A stretch of 64,000 bases of DNA from an uncultured Aquitalea sp. Lineage in GTDB: Bacteria; Pseudomonadota; Gammaproteobacteria; Burkholderiales; Chromobacteriaceae. The DNA is taken from the NCBI RefSeq assembly GCF_945957525.1, contig NZ_CAMFLA010000022.1, positions 1 to 64,000 of the forward strand, written 5' to 3'. Below, piece after piece: positions 7,681 to 17,118 of the stretch. The notes under the pieces were generated by a model that made no database searches, was not told the DNA's origin, and saw only the letters and a list, made by a program, of their open reading frames with translations. The position numbers and the translations under genes are program-made. Position 1 is the stretch's first letter. Every line of letters begins with the position of its first letter.

Positions 7681-8343
7681 ATGCGAGTGCTGGTGGTGGA
7701 AGATGATCTGCTGATCGGCGATGGTTTGAAAACCGGGCTGGAGCAGCTTGGTTTCACGGTGGACTGGTTCCGCCAGGGCAAGGAGGCGCTGTCCGCCCTG
7801 TCCGCAGCGCCGTTCGACGCGGTGGTGCTGGATCTCGGTTTGCCGGGGATGGATGGCATGGACATTCTGCAATGCTGGCGCAAGGCCGGGCAAGACGCGC
7901 CGGTGTTGGTGCTGACGGCGCGCGACGGCGTCAGCGACCGCATCAAGGGCTTGGACAGCGGAGCGGACGATTACCTGGTGAAGCCGTTTGCGCTGGGCGA
8001 GGTGGCCGCGCGGTTGCGCGCGCTCATCCGTCGCCGGCACGGTCACAGCGCCAATCGCCTGAACCATGGCCGGTTGACGTTTGATCCCGAGGGCCGTTGC
8101 GCCTGGCTGGACGATGCGCCGCTCGAGCTGACCGCGCGGGAAATGGCCTTGCTGGAATTGCTGCTGACTCACAAGGGCCGGGTGCTGCCGCGGGAACTGA
8201 TCGAAGACAAGCTCTATGGCTGGGGTCAGGAACTGGAAAGCAATGCGGTAGAGGTGTACGTGCATCATCTGCGCAAGAAGCTGGGCGCCAGCTTCATCCG
8301 CACCCAGCGCGGCGTAGGCTACACCTTGGGTGAGCCGGCATGA
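7681..8343 (+). CDS. OmpR-family response regulator (PmrA/QseB type)
   Basis: The 220-residue regulator has a receiver domain with acidic residues in VVEDD near the N-terminus and phospho-acceptor Asp51 in VVLDLGLPG. The switch lysine is in DYLVKPF. A winged-helix effector follows from about residue 125 to the end and finishes [14 protein letters not shown]. The ATG at 7681 begins exactly at the receiver consensus. The stop overlaps the kinase start by 4 bp (ATGA), so the pair is translationally coupled. Related systems sense polymyxins, Fe3+ or quorum signals. The stimulus here is unknown. Confidence 0.92.
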   Translation: MRVLVVEDDLLIGDGLKTGLEQLGFTVDWFRQGKEALSALSAAPFDAVVLDLGLPGMDGMDILQCWRKAGQDAPVLVLTARDGVSDRIKGLDSGADDYLVKPFALGEVAARLRALIRRRHGHSANRLNHGRLTFDPEGRCAWLDDAPLELTAREMALLELLLTHKGRVLPRELIEDKLYGWGQELESNAVEVYVHHLRKKLGASFIRTQRGVGYTLGEPA

Positions 8344-9701
8344 AGCCCGCTGTTACCCTGCAGCGTCGCCTCGCCATCCTGTTGTTGATCACCGTGCCGC
8401 TTATCTGGCTGGTGGCCACCGGCGTTGCCGTTTATGTGGCTCATCACGAAGTGGATGAACTGTACGACACCCAGATGTCCCAGTTCGCCCGCCAGTTGCT
8501 GATCGTCAATATGGGCGAGCGCGGCGATGAAGAACTGTCGGCGCTGCCGAAAACCAAGAAGCTGATCCGCGATGGCGATCGCGGCGAGATGGAAGACGAC
8601 GGTGTTGGCGTGGCGGTGTGGAACGAGCGTGGCGAACTGCTGCTGAGCGACGGCAAGGGAAGACGTTTTACTTGGGATGCCGGCCGGCGCGGTTTTTACA
8701 GCGTGACCGGGGGGCATGGCGATGATGAATGGCGGCTGTTTTATCTGCCCGCGCCGGATGGTTCCCGGCTGGTGGCGGTGGGGCAGCGGCAGGCGCTGCG
8801 CCATGAGGTGGTATGGAAAGTGATCGAGGCTCAGCTGCTGCCCTGGCTGCTGGGTTTGCCGGTGCTGCTGTTGCTGATTTTCTGGGCGGTGCGGCGCGGC
8901 CTGTCGCCGCTGGATCGACTGGCCGGCGAGCTGGGCGCGCGCGATCCGCTGGATCGCTCCCCGGTCAGCGAGGCCGTACCGGGCGAGGTTCTGCCCATGG
9001 TGAGGGCGCTCAATGCGCTGTTCGGGCGCATTGCCGAAACCGTGGAGCACGAACGCCGCTTCACCGCCGACGCTGCGCATGAATTGCGCACGCCGCTGGC
9101 GGCCTTGAAGGTGCAGGCCGAGGTGATGTCGCTGATGCCGGACGAGGCGGGCCGCCGCCGCGCGCTGGGGCAGTTGCAGCTGGGTATCGACCGCGCCACG
9201 CGGCTGGTGGAGCAGCTGCTGGCCCTGTCGCGGCTGGACCCCTTGCAGGAGCTGGCGGCGAAAGAGCCGGTAGACTGGCGCTTGGCGGCGCGCGACGCGC
9301 TGGCCGACGTCGCCATGTTAGCCGAAGAGAAACACATTTCGCCGCAGCTGGAAGACAGCCAGCCGGCGCAACCGGTGTTGCCGCTGCGCGGCGACGCCAC
9401 CTTGCTGACACTGCTCTTGCGCAATCTGCTGGACAACGCCGTGCGCTATTCGCCGCCGGGGGCCGAGCTGACGCTCAGGCTGGAGGCCGACGCCGTCAGC
9501 GTGCTGGATCGGGGGCCGGGTATAGAAACACAGTGGCTGGAGCAAGTGAGAGAGCGGTTTTTCCGTCCCCCCGGACAGGATGTGCCGGGCAGCGGGCTGG
9601 GCTTGTCCATTGTGGACCGCATCGCGGAATTGCACGGTTTGGCGCTGACGCTGGAAAACCGGCCCGAGGGCGGGCTTGCCGCGCGGCTGGCGCGGCGCTG
9701 A
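8340..9701 (+). CDS. Sensor histidine kinase (PmrB/QseC type)
   Basis: This 453-residue inner-membrane kinase has a hydrophobic segment at residues 10-34 and a periplasmic sensor of about 125 residues rich in Asp and Glu. A second membrane segment ([19 protein letters not shown]) follows near 160-180, then HAMP. The H box [12 protein letters not shown] carries His247. The N box ([12 protein letters not shown]), the G1 box (VLDRGPGI) and the G2 box (GSGLGLSIV) are present. It is the partner of the preceding regulator and the last gene before a terminator. Confidence 0.92.
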   Translation: MKPAVTLQRRLAILLLITVPLIWLVATGVAVYVAHHEVDELYDTQMSQFARQLLIVNMGERGDEELSALPKTKKLIRDGDRGEMEDDGVGVAVWNERGELLLSDGKGRRFTWDAGRRGFYSVTGGHGDDEWRLFYLPAPDGSRLVAVGQRQALRHEVVWKVIEAQLLPWLLGLPVLLLLIFWAVRRGLSPLDRLAGELGARDPLDRSPVSEAVPGEVLPMVRALNALFGRIAETVEHERRFTADAAHELRTPLAALKVQAEVMSLMPDEAGRRRALGQLQLGIDRATRLVEQLLALSRLDPLQELAAKEPVDWRLAARDALADVAMLAEEKHISPQLEDSQPAQPVLPLRGDATLLTLLLRNLLDNAVRYSPPGAELTLRLEADAVSVLDRGPGIETQWLEQVRERFFRPPGQDVPGSGLGLSIVDRIAELHGLALTLENRPEGGLAARLARR

Positions 9702-9795
9702 GCTGCGACAATCCGCCGCATTCCGTCATTCGCCGCATCGCGCTATCGTGAAGGCTGACGCTGAAGATCTGCCAAGCGCCACTCCAAGAGTTGCT

Positions 9796-9825
9796 GCCCG
9801 CCCTGACCAGGCGGGCTTTCTTTTG
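9796..9825 (+). terminator. Terminator of the two-component operon
   Basis: GCCCGCC and GGCGGGC form a 7-bp stem followed by TTTCTTTTG. Confidence 0.8.
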
Positions 9826-9845
9826 TGCTTCTACCCGGCAGCGCG

Positions 9846-10257
9846 TCAGGAATCCTGGCGCGAGTGGGCACCGGGAGCTTGACGGAAATGCCACCAGAAC
9901 ACCGCATTGCAAACACCGCCGGCCACTGCGCCCAGAAAATAGCTGAACAGCGGGGTGTAAATAGCGGGGCGAAGATACAGGCTGTCGTAGAAGGCAACCA
10001 GTCCGCCGATGAGCGCACCCGGAATGAGCGCGGCCAGCAAGAACAACAGCGGATGCCAGTGCGCGCGCCAATGGTCCATCGCCTTGTCCAGCGACAGGCG
10101 CAGCACCCCCAGCAACAAGCCAGCCACGGCGGCCGGCAAGGCGCCCACCATATAGGCAAACAGGGGAATGACGCCGGTGGCCAGCAGGCCTACCAGCGGG
10201 CCCAGCAGAATGAACAGCACCAGCGCGACGGCCAGTAATTGCAATTGACGTTTCATC
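9846..10257 (-). CDS. Small integral membrane protein, unknown function
   Basis: The frame encodes about 136 residues with four hydrophobic segments, at about 5-25, 30-50, 70-90 and 105-125. Charged residues are almost confined to the ends. The ATG at 10257 (MKRQLQLL) is preferred because it puts two positive charges before the first segment. An ATG three codons upstream is also possible. No ribosome site is clear for either. I recognise no domain. The gene is isolated on the minus strand between two plus-strand two-component systems. Confidence 0.6.
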
Positions 10258-10379
10258 GGCATGCGCAAGGAAAAATGGCCTACAGCCTAGCAGACGCCGG
10301 CCTCGGCGACGAGAGCCCGTCTCCGGCGCGACAAAATGCCGCAGCCGGCGCACATGGCAACGGTGGTAAAGTGCGCCTC

Positions 10380-11621
10380 ATGCTGCCCGACCTCTATGCA
10401 TTTTCCCAGCTGGCCGATACCGGCCGGCAACTGATCCGTCTGCGCTGGATGATGCTGGCGCTGGGCGCGATTGCGCTGGGCGCCGGACTGGCGCAGGGAC
10501 TGGTCTTGCCCGGCTGGCTGGTCGGGCAGGCCCTGCTGACCCTGGCCGTGGTCAATGCGCTGCTGCACCGTCGCGAGCGGCAGGGGCGGGCCCGCTTGGG
10601 GGCGGTGCGCCTGGGCCTGCTGTTTGATGTGCTGGCGCTCACCGAATGCCTGGCTTTCACCGGCGGCGCGGCCAATCCGTTGGCGTCCTTGTATTTGCCG
10701 CCCGTATTGTTTGCCGCCTTGCTGTCGCCCGGCGTGTTCGCCTGGTGTCTGGCGGCGCTGTCCATGGGGGCCTACGGTGCCCTGTTCCGCTGGCATCTGC
10801 CCTGGCCATCGCGCGGCGAAGACGCTGCTTACGCTTTCAACCTGCACCTGATCGGCATGTGGATCACGTTTGCGCTGTCCGCCTTGTTGATCGCCGGCTT
10901 TGTCTCTTGGCTGGCGCGACAGCTGGCGGCGCGCGAAGCGGCGCTGGCGCAGGCGCGGGAAACCCAATTGCGCGAGGAGCAATTGCTGGCGGTGGGTTTG
11001 CAGGCGGCCGGCGCGGCGCATTCGCTGTCCACGCCGCTGAATACATTGACCTTGCTGGTGGATGAGCTGGCGCGCGAGCCCGGCGCGCCCCTGTTGGCCG
11101 AAGACCTGCAACTGATGAGCGAGCAACTCCATCACTGTCGCGAGGCGCTGGCGCGGCTCAAGCGGGGCGTGGAGCCGCAAAGCGGTCCCAGGCCGCTGTT
11201 TGCCAGTCTGGAGCAGGAATTGTCCGGCTGGCGTTCGCTGCGGCCCGACGTGGCGCTGGAGTGGTCGCGCCCGGCAGGCGAGGATCCGCAAGTGATGCTG
11301 GACCCTAGCTTCTGGCCGGCCTTGTTCAATCTGGTAAACAACGCGGCCGAAGCCGGCGGCGGCGCCTTGTCGGTGAGCGCCAGCCGGCAGGGCGGCGTAT
11401 TGCTGCTGGACATCGTCAACCCGGAAGGCTGTCTGAGCGACGCGCAATTGCTGCGCGCCGGGCTGGCGCCGCTGGAGTCCGGCAAGCCGGCCGGCATGGG
11501 GCTGGGCGTCATGCTCAGCCACGCCACGCTGACCCGGCTGGGCGGCTCGCTGACGCTGGACAATCAACAGGCCGGCGGGGTGCGCGCCCGCATCCGCCTG
11601 CCGCTGAGAGAAATACAATGA
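10380..11621 (+). CDS. RegB/PrrB-type redox sensor histidine kinase
   Basis: The protein has 413 residues and about six N-terminal membrane segments. It carries the loop GGAANPL, corresponding to the quinone-binding GGxxNPF box of RegB. The phospho-acceptor region is AAHSLSTPLNTL with His214. Cys253 (HHCREAL) lies 39 residues after the histidine, matching the position of the redox-active cysteine of RegB. The catalytic domain follows (NLVNNAAEAGG and MGLGVML). RegB-type kinases respond to the quinone pool and oxygen. The stop overlaps the regulator start by 4 bp. The ATG at 10380 is taken because the upstream extension is unconserved and Ala/Gly-rich. Confidence 0.87.
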   Translation: MLPDLYAFSQLADTGRQLIRLRWMMLALGAIALGAGLAQGLVLPGWLVGQALLTLAVVNALLHRRERQGRARLGAVRLGLLFDVLALTECLAFTGGAANPLASLYLPPVLFAALLSPGVFAWCLAALSMGAYGALFRWHLPWPSRGEDAAYAFNLHLIGMWITFALSALLIAGFVSWLARQLAAREAALAQARETQLREEQLLAVGLQAAGAAHSLSTPLNTLTLLVDELAREPGAPLLAEDLQLMSEQLHHCREALARLKRGVEPQSGPRPLFASLEQELSGWRSLRPDVALEWSRPAGEDPQVMLDPSFWPALFNLVNNAAEAGGGALSVSASRQGGVLLLDIVNPEGCLSDAQLLRAGLAPLESGKPAGMGLGVMLSHATLTRLGGSLTLDNQQAGGVRARIRLPLREIQ

Positions 11622-12145
11622 CTGGCGATTTTCTGCTGATCGACGACGACGAGGCTTTCTTGTCGGTTTTGTCCCGCTCGCTGTCGCGGCGGGGCCATGC
11701 CGTGGCGACTGCTCGCTGTGGCGAGGAGGCGCTGGCGGCCGAGCGCGCAACGCCAGCGCACATCGTGCTGGATCTCAATCTGGAAGGCGAAAGCGGCCTG
11801 CGCCTGTTGCCCTTGCTGCGCCAGCGTTACCCGACAGCCGCCATCGTGGTGCTGACCGGTTACGCCAGCATCGCCACCGCGGTGGAGGCTACTAAGCTGG
11901 GGGCGGTGCAATATCTGGCCAAGCCCGCCGGCGTGGACGACATCCTCGCCGCTTTCGAACAGGTATCGGCCAACCCTGAGCTGTCCTTGTCGCCGCAGCC
12001 CATGTCCTTGCGCCGCGTCACCTGGGAGCACCTGCAACGGGTGCTGGCGGAAAACGACGGCAATGTGTCCGCCACCGCCCGCGCCATGGGCATGCACCGC
12101 CGCACGCTGCAACGCATGCTGGCGAAGAAGCCGGTGCGGCAATAA
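11618..12145 (+). CDS. RegA/PrrA/ActR-type response regulator
   Basis: The protein has 175 residues. The receiver domain includes the DDDE acidic cluster, Asp52 in VLDLNLEGESG and the lysine in YLAKPA. A short linker leads to a Fis-type HTH (NVSATARAMGMHRRTLQRML) at the C-terminus, the architecture of RegA/ActR global redox regulators. It is coupled to the upstream kinase by an ATGA overlap. RegA homologues control respiration, nitrogen and energy metabolism under low oxygen, which fits the anaerobic genes at 27-34 kb, though no target is proven here. Confidence 0.9.
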   Translation: MTGDFLLIDDDEAFLSVLSRSLSRRGHAVATARCGEEALAAERATPAHIVLDLNLEGESGLRLLPLLRQRYPTAAIVVLTGYASIATAVEATKLGAVQYLAKPAGVDDILAAFEQVSANPELSLSPQPMSLRRVTWEHLQRVLAENDGNVSATARAMGMHRRTLQRMLAKKPVRQ

Positions 12146-12502
12146 CCCTTGCCGGGCTTGTTTTTCTGGTTTTCGTGATCTTGCCGTCGTTTTTGCCGGC
12201 TGGCATGAAGCCATGCTTATGTAGCATCGGCACTACACGGCATGGCGGCGCGATGGCTGGCAAGCTGCTTGCCGGTTGGCTTTCCATCAGCTTGCAGCCG
12301 GCGGCCGCAAAGGAAAGAGCCGCGCCCTGAAAGGCATGCAGGCGGGTTTGACGATGATTGTTCTCGCGCTTGCCGGCAAGCCTGCTTTTCATCAGTGCAC
12401 CTTTTCACTCTCAATCAGAAAATGTGATTGGAGTGATTGCCCCAAAATGCCTATGGTCTTTTATTCGGAGTACGCGAAACCATGACATAAGAGGGGAAAA
12501 GA
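12146..12502. other. Intergenic region upstream of the acyl-CoA ligase
   Basis: No gene or strong terminator is visible in these 357 bp. GGTTTTCG- and CTTTTTG-like runs follow the regA-type gene but without a clean stem. A repeated GTGATTGGAGTGATTG element is at about 12425-12440. It precedes the ligase by 60-75 bp and might be an operator. Confidence 0.35.
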
Positions 12503-14125
12503 ATGCGTGGACAGATGATGGATCAACCCTTGTTGATCTCCGCCTTGCTGAAGCATGCTGAAACGTACCATGGCGATACCGAGATCGTATCGCGCACCGT
12601 GGAAGGCCCGATTCACCGCTACACCTACCGCGAAGCGGCCCGCCGCTCCCGCCAGCTGGCCAATGCGCTGGCCGGCCTGGGCGTGAAGCACGGCGATGCC
12701 GTCGGCACCCTGGCCTGGAATGGCTACCGCCACTACGAAATCTACTTCGCTGTTTCCGGCGCCGGCGCCATCTGCCACACCGTCAATCCGCGCCTGTTTG
12801 CCGAACAGATTAGCTACATCATCAATCACGGCGAAGATCAGGTGCTGATGTTCGATCTGTCTTTCCTGCCGCAAGTGGAGCAGATTGCCGCCGAGCTCAC
12901 TACCGTGCGCCATTTCGTGCTGATGACGGACAAGGCCAACATGCCGCGCGAGACCAGCATCGACAACTTGCTGTGCTACGAAGACCTGGTCAACAGCCAC
13001 AGCGACGAATACGAGTGGCCCGAGTTCGACGAAAACACCGCCTCCAGTCTCTGTTACACCTCCGGCACCACCGGCAACCCCAAGGGCGTGCTGTATTCGC
13101 ACCGCTCCACCGTGCTGCACGCCTTTGCCAGCTCGCTGCCGGATAGCCTGGATATCTCCGCGCAGGCCTGCGTGATGCCAGTGGTGCCCATGTTCCACGT
13201 CAATGGCTGGGGCTTGCCTTACAGCTGCACCATGAACGGCGCCAAGCTGGTGTTGCCCGGCCCCAAGATGGACGGCGTCAACCTCTATGAGCTGATAGAA
13301 AGTGAGAACGTCACCATGACCGCCGGTGTGCCGACGGTGTGGATGATGCTGTTGCAACACTGTCAGCGCAATCATCTGAAAATCCACGGCCTGAAGCGCG
13401 TGGTAATCGGCGGCTCGGCTGCGCCGGAAAGCATGATCGACCAACTGGCCGAACACGGCACCGAAGTGCGCCAATTGTGGGGCATGACCGAGCTGTCGCC
13501 GTGCGGCACCACCAGCACGCCCAAGTTCAAGCACATCGGCTGCGACACGCCCACGCTGCGTCAGCTGCAAACCAAGCAAGGCAGGCCAATCTACGGCGTG
13601 GGCATTCGCATCGTGGATGACGGCGGCAAACCGCTGCCGCACGATGGCGTGGCCTTCGGCAATCTGCAGGTGCGTGGCCCCTGGGTGCTCTCCCGTTACT
13701 TCAAGCGTGAGCTGGACAACAGCCATACCGACGACGGCTGGTTCAATACCGGCGACGTGGTCACCATCGACCGCGACGGCTACATGAAGATTACCGACCG
13801 CACCAAGGACGTGATCAAGTCCGGAGGGGAGTGGATCAGCTCCATCGAACTGGAAAACATTCTGGTGGGACATCCGGCGGTGGCCGAGGCGGCCGCCATC
13901 GGCGTAGTGCATCCCAAGTGGGATGAGCGCCCGCTGATGGCCGTCGTGCTCAAGCCCGGCGCCAGCGCCACTCGCGACGAACTGATTGGCTATTACGAAG
14001 GCAAGATCGCCAAGTGGTGGACACCGGACGATGTGGTGTTCCTGGAGGAGTTGCCGCATACAGCAACCGGCAAATTGCAAAAGATGAAACTTCGGGAAAT
14101 GTTCAAGGATTATCAGTGGAAGTAG
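12503..14125 (+). CDS. AMP-forming acyl-CoA synthetase, AlkK/DmdB-like
   Basis: This 540-residue ligase of the ANL superfamily activates a carboxylic acid with ATP and CoA. The P-loop motif [12 protein letters not shown] is at about residues 183-194. Later come the A5-type segment [10 protein letters not shown], the hinge [13 protein letters not shown] and the catalytic C-terminal lysine in TATGKLQK. It most resembles medium-chain fatty acyl-CoA ligases such as AlkK and the 3-methylmercaptopropionyl-CoA ligase DmdB. The ATG at 12503 follows GAGGGGAA; a second ATG five codons on is possible. The gene stands alone with its own terminator. Confidence 0.88.
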   Translation: MRGQMMDQPLLISALLKHAETYHGDTEIVSRTVEGPIHRYTYREAARRSRQLANALAGLGVKHGDAVGTLAWNGYRHYEIYFAVSGAGAICHTVNPRLFAEQISYIINHGEDQVLMFDLSFLPQVEQIAAELTTVRHFVLMTDKANMPRETSIDNLLCYEDLVNSHSDEYEWPEFDENTASSLCYTSGTTGNPKGVLYSHRSTVLHAFASSLPDSLDISAQACVMPVVPMFHVNGWGLPYSCTMNGAKLVLPGPKMDGVNLYELIESENVTMTAGVPTVWMMLLQHCQRNHLKIHGLKRVVIGGSAAPESMIDQLAEHGTEVRQLWGMTELSPCGTTSTPKFKHIGCDTPTLRQLQTKQGRPIYGVGIRIVDDGGKPLPHDGVAFGNLQVRGPWVLSRYFKRELDNSHTDDGWFNTGDVVTIDRDGYMKITDRTKDVIKSGGEWISSIELENILVGHPAVAEAAAIGVVHPKWDERPLMAVVLKPGASATRDELIGYYEGKIAKWWTPDDVVFLEELPHTATGKLQKMKLREMFKDYQWK

Positions 14126-14187
14126 TACGAATCAAATCAATTTGATGGACAAACTAGAGCAATTACGTTAGATTGTGCGTCGCACTG

Positions 14188-14207
14188 AAAGCCGCAAGGC
14201 TTTTTGT
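14188..14207 (+). terminator. Terminator of the acyl-CoA ligase gene
   Basis: AAAGCC, the tetraloop GCAA, GGCTTT and further T residues form a short classic intrinsic terminator. Confidence 0.75.
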
Positions 14208-14300
14208 GGTGTTAGCCCCTCGAAGCATCTGCCGGTGAACCCGGCGCGATGTTTCTTCCTCGTGTTGGCCCCTGTCGGTAACCCCTCAGGGGATTTTTTT
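14208..14300 (+). ncRNA. Possible short RNA or 3'-UTR piece ending at a second terminator
   Basis: A second terminator, CCCC-TCA-GGGG followed by eight T residues (14282-14300), lies 75 nt after the first one, with no gene between. The intervening bases can form a bulged hairpin with a CATC/GATG outer stem and a CCGG/CCGG core. This may be a small RNA or a back-up terminator for the ligase mRNA. No promoter was identified. Confidence 0.25.
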
Positions 14301-14309
14301 TGCCGCGAC

Positions 14310-14732
14310 TCAGGCCAGATCGTCGCGCATGGCCTTCATGCCGGCCATCAGATTGCTCGCGCTCAGCCGCTCCCAGACGCCATCAGCGCAGACCACTCCG
14401 TCCCTTACCTGCTCCCATTCGCTCTCGCTGAGGGCTGGCGTTTCATTGCGCTCCACGCTCTCCAGCAGGCCAATCACCACCTTCTGCGCAGGCGCTAGCC
14501 GCTTTGGGGGCGATTTGAACTGGCGGCATGCGCCATGCCAAGCCACTTGCAGATAGCAGCCCAGGTCCACCAGCTGCAGCACCGAGGCTGAGCCGGCTTT
14601 CAGGTCGTCCAGCGTCAGGTGCGCGCGTAAAGCGTGATGCTGCCGCAGCGCCGGCGGCGATTCGATTTGTGGCGTGTTGTCGTTCATGCGCAAAGGAGAA
14701 CTTCCTTGTCTTGAGGCCAGCCGCAGGCTCAT
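14310..14732 (-). CDS. Conserved-looking hypothetical protein
   Basis: The frame encodes up to 140 residues. An alternative start at 14687 would give 125. The product is soluble and mildly acidic in its C-terminal half. It contains LVDLGCYLQVAWHGACRQFK near the middle, followed by a helical stretch (LAPAQKVVIGLLESVERN). There is no signal peptide and no motif I recognise. The base composition matches neighbouring genes. The start is uncertain because neither candidate has a good ribosome site. Confidence 0.5.
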   Translation of the reverse strand: MSLRLASRQGSSPLRMNDNTPQIESPPALRQHHALRAHLTLDDLKAGSASVLQLVDLGCYLQVAWHGACRQFKSPPKRLAPAQKVVIGLLESVERNETPALSESEWEQVRDGVVCADGVWERLSASNLMAGMKAMRDDLA

Positions 14733-15160
14733 CTCGTGACTGGCGATCAGCTGCCTGAAATGTAATTAACCTCAACAAAAACATATGCTTATGGCTGTTT
14801 TGTGATTTTGGCTCGACTTGAAGGAATTATACGAGCGCCATCTGCACAAGTCATGCAGTCGCGGCAAGTGACATGACTTTGGAATTATTTGGACGATTGG
14901 GTGAGGGGGCGGCCTGAGCGGATTAAGGCTTATGAAAGAATGATAGGCAGGGCGGCCAGGAGCCATCGGCGCAGTGGTGTCGTATGCATGTTGAAAATCA
15001 GCGTTTTCTAATGAATATACTGAGTTGGATCAACTCGCCGATTGCCGGCAGGTATCTAATTGTGTCTCGATTGAAAGAAAAGCCGCATACAATAGCGACA
15101 AGCAAAAATGTCTATGCATAACGACTATTCGATTCCGCGGTGTGCCATTTGGGAGGTGAC
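14733..15160. other. A/T-richer intergenic region between the hypothetical gene and the chemoreceptor
   Basis: I see no coding frame in these 428 bp. The region is clearly less GC-rich than its neighbours and should hold both divergent promoters. It contains a perfect 6-bp inverted repeat, GAGTTG-GAT-CAACTC, at 15022-15036. No match to a flagellar sigma28 promoter was found. Confidence 0.4.
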
Positions 15161-17035
15161 ATGAAATCATTGCGAAGCCGTCTGATCGCGTTCAACGCGC
15201 TGCTGCTGGTGCTGTTTGGCCTGGTGTTGCTGGTGCTCGTCTTCATGCAGATGCGCAGCGAGATCCTGCAGGGACTGGATCATGAATTCGATTCCGCGCT
15301 GAAGGGCCAGAGCAGCGTGGTGAAAACCTGGCTGGACGACAAGAAGCAGCAAATGGCGGCGCAGGCCACCATCGCCGCCGAGCCGGACGCCCTGCGCTTT
15401 CTGAAGGTGGGCGCCAAGGCCGGCTACAACGTCAACTACGCGGGTTTTGCCGATGGCAAATCGATGTTTTCCGATGACTGGAGCGCGCCGGCCGACTACA
15501 AAGTGACGGAGCGCGACTGGTACAAGCAGGCCATGGCGGCCGGCAAGCCGGTGGTGACCGAGCCCTATGTGGACGAAGCCAGCAAGAAGCTCACCATCAC
15601 CGTGGCAGCGCCGATTGCGCATGATGGCAAGGCCGTGGGTGTGGTGGGCGGCGACGTGTTTGTGGACGAATTGGTCAAATCGGTACTGTCGCTGCAGATT
15701 CGCGGCAACGGCTACGCCTTCATCACCGACAGCAAGGGCACGGTGCTGGCGCATCCCGACGCCGCGCTGACGCTGAAACCCGCCACTCAGCTGTCGCCCG
15801 AACTCACCGCCGACCGTCTCAAAGCATTGTCCGACAGCAACCATCTGGATGATGTGGCCATCGGCGGGCAGTCGATGCTGGTATCGGTAACGCGCATTCC
15901 CGGCAGCGACTGGCTGATCGGCCTCGCTACGCACAAGGACGAGATTCTTGCGCCGCTCAACACCCTGCTGTACACCATCGGCGGCTTGATCATCGGCGTG
16001 CTGGTGCTGCTGATTCCGCTGGCCGGCTGGCTGGTGGGGCGCATGTTGTCCGGCCTGGTGACGCTGAAAGGCGCGATGGAGGACATTGCTCGCGGCCAGG
16101 GGGACCTCACTTTGCGGCTGAAAGATGACGGGCAGGATGAAATCGCCGCCACCGCGCGCGCTTTCAATCAGTTTGTAGCGCAGCTGGCTCAGCTGTTCCG
16201 CGGCCTGCGCACCGACGCCGAAGGCGTGGTGGACGGCGTGAGGCAAGCCTCCGGGCAGGTGGAGGGCGTGGCGGACAGCTCGCGGCAGATTTCCGATGTG
16301 TCCTCTTCCAATGCGGCCACGCTGGAGGAAATCACCGTCAGCATTGCCCATATCGCCGACAACGCGCGCACTGCCGATGATCTGGCGTCCGCCACCGGGG
16401 CCAGTCTGGAAAGCGGTTCAGACACCATGCGCCGCCTGGCCGACGGCATGGAAACCACCGTACAGTCGGTGCGCGGTCTGGAAACCATGCTGGCTTCGCT
16501 GGACAAGCGTTCCGGCGAAATCTCCGGCATCACCGATGTGATCCGCGATATTGCCGATCAGACCAATCTGCTGGCCTTGAACGCCGCCATCGAAGCCGCA
16601 CGCGCCGGCGAACAGGGCCGCGGTTTTGCCGTGGTGGCCGACGAGGTGCGCAAGCTGGCGGAACGCACGGCGCAAGCCACCTTGCAGATTTCCGGCATGG
16701 TGAGCGCCATCCGCGCCGAAACCGGCAAGGCAGTGGACGATGTGGAGCAAACCGTCACGGTGGTCAACGACGGCGTGGGCCTGACGCGCGACGCGGTGGC
16801 CAGCATCGAATCGGTGCGAGCTTCCATGCTGGAGGTGGTGAACAAGATGACGGAGATTTCGGACTCCACTCATGAACAACACAAAGCCACCACCATGATT
16901 GCGCAAAGCTCGGAGCTGATTAACAACAGCGTGCTGGAAAACGATGAGCTGCTGCAAAGCGTCAACGCCACCCTGCACGGCCTGGCCGACAGCGCGGGAA
17001 AGATGAAGGCCGAATTCGCCAAGTTCCGCCTGTAA
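15161..17035 (+). CDS. Methyl-accepting chemotaxis protein with dCache-type sensor
   Basis: This 624-residue chemoreceptor has a first membrane segment at about residues 8-30. A periplasmic double-Cache-like sensor of about 245 residues includes the [20 protein letters not shown] signature of Cache amino-acid and organic-acid sensors. A second membrane segment follows near 275-295 ([17 protein letters not shown]), then HAMP. The signalling domain has the conserved hairpin tip [18 protein letters not shown]. The ATG at 15161 has GGGAGG just upstream. No CheR/CheB-tethering pentapeptide is seen at the C-terminus. The ligand is unknown. Confidence 0.95.
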   Translation: MKSLRSRLIAFNALLLVLFGLVLLVLVFMQMRSEILQGLDHEFDSALKGQSSVVKTWLDDKKQQMAAQATIAAEPDALRFLKVGAKAGYNVNYAGFADGKSMFSDDWSAPADYKVTERDWYKQAMAAGKPVVTEPYVDEASKKLTITVAAPIAHDGKAVGVVGGDVFVDELVKSVLSLQIRGNGYAFITDSKGTVLAHPDAALTLKPATQLSPELTADRLKALSDSNHLDDVAIGGQSMLVSVTRIPGSDWLIGLATHKDEILAPLNTLLYTIGGLIIGVLVLLIPLAGWLVGRMLSGLVTLKGAMEDIARGQGDLTLRLKDDGQDEIAATARAFNQFVAQLAQLFRGLRTDAEGVVDGVRQASGQVEGVADSSRQISDVSSSNAATLEEITVSIAHIADNARTADDLASATGASLESGSDTMRRLADGMETTVQSVRGLETMLASLDKRSGEISGITDVIRDIADQTNLLALNAAIEAARAGEQGRGFAVVADEVRKLAERTAQATLQISGMVSAIRAETGKAVDDVEQTVTVVNDGVGLTRDAVASIESVRASMLEVVNKMTEISDSTHEQHKATTMIAQSSELINNSVLENDELLQSVNATLHGLADSAGKMKAEFAKFRL

Positions 17036-17054
17036 ATATTCGTTAGCATGCAAA

Positions 17055-17087
17055 CAACGCCGCCTGCTTGGCGGCGTTGTCGTTTTA
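17055..17087 (+). terminator. Terminator of the chemoreceptor gene
   Basis: CAACGCCGCC and GGCGGCGTTG form a 10-bp stem with a 5-nt loop, followed by TCGTTTTA. Confidence 0.85.
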
Positions 17088-17118
17088 TGATGGGTGGATT
17101 CGTTTTTCCGGAGCCCTT

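Noticed and set aside
15071-15093. TTGAAA and TACAAT before the chemoreceptor as a sigma70 promoter
   Set aside because: The spacing is only 11 bp, too short for a working promoter.
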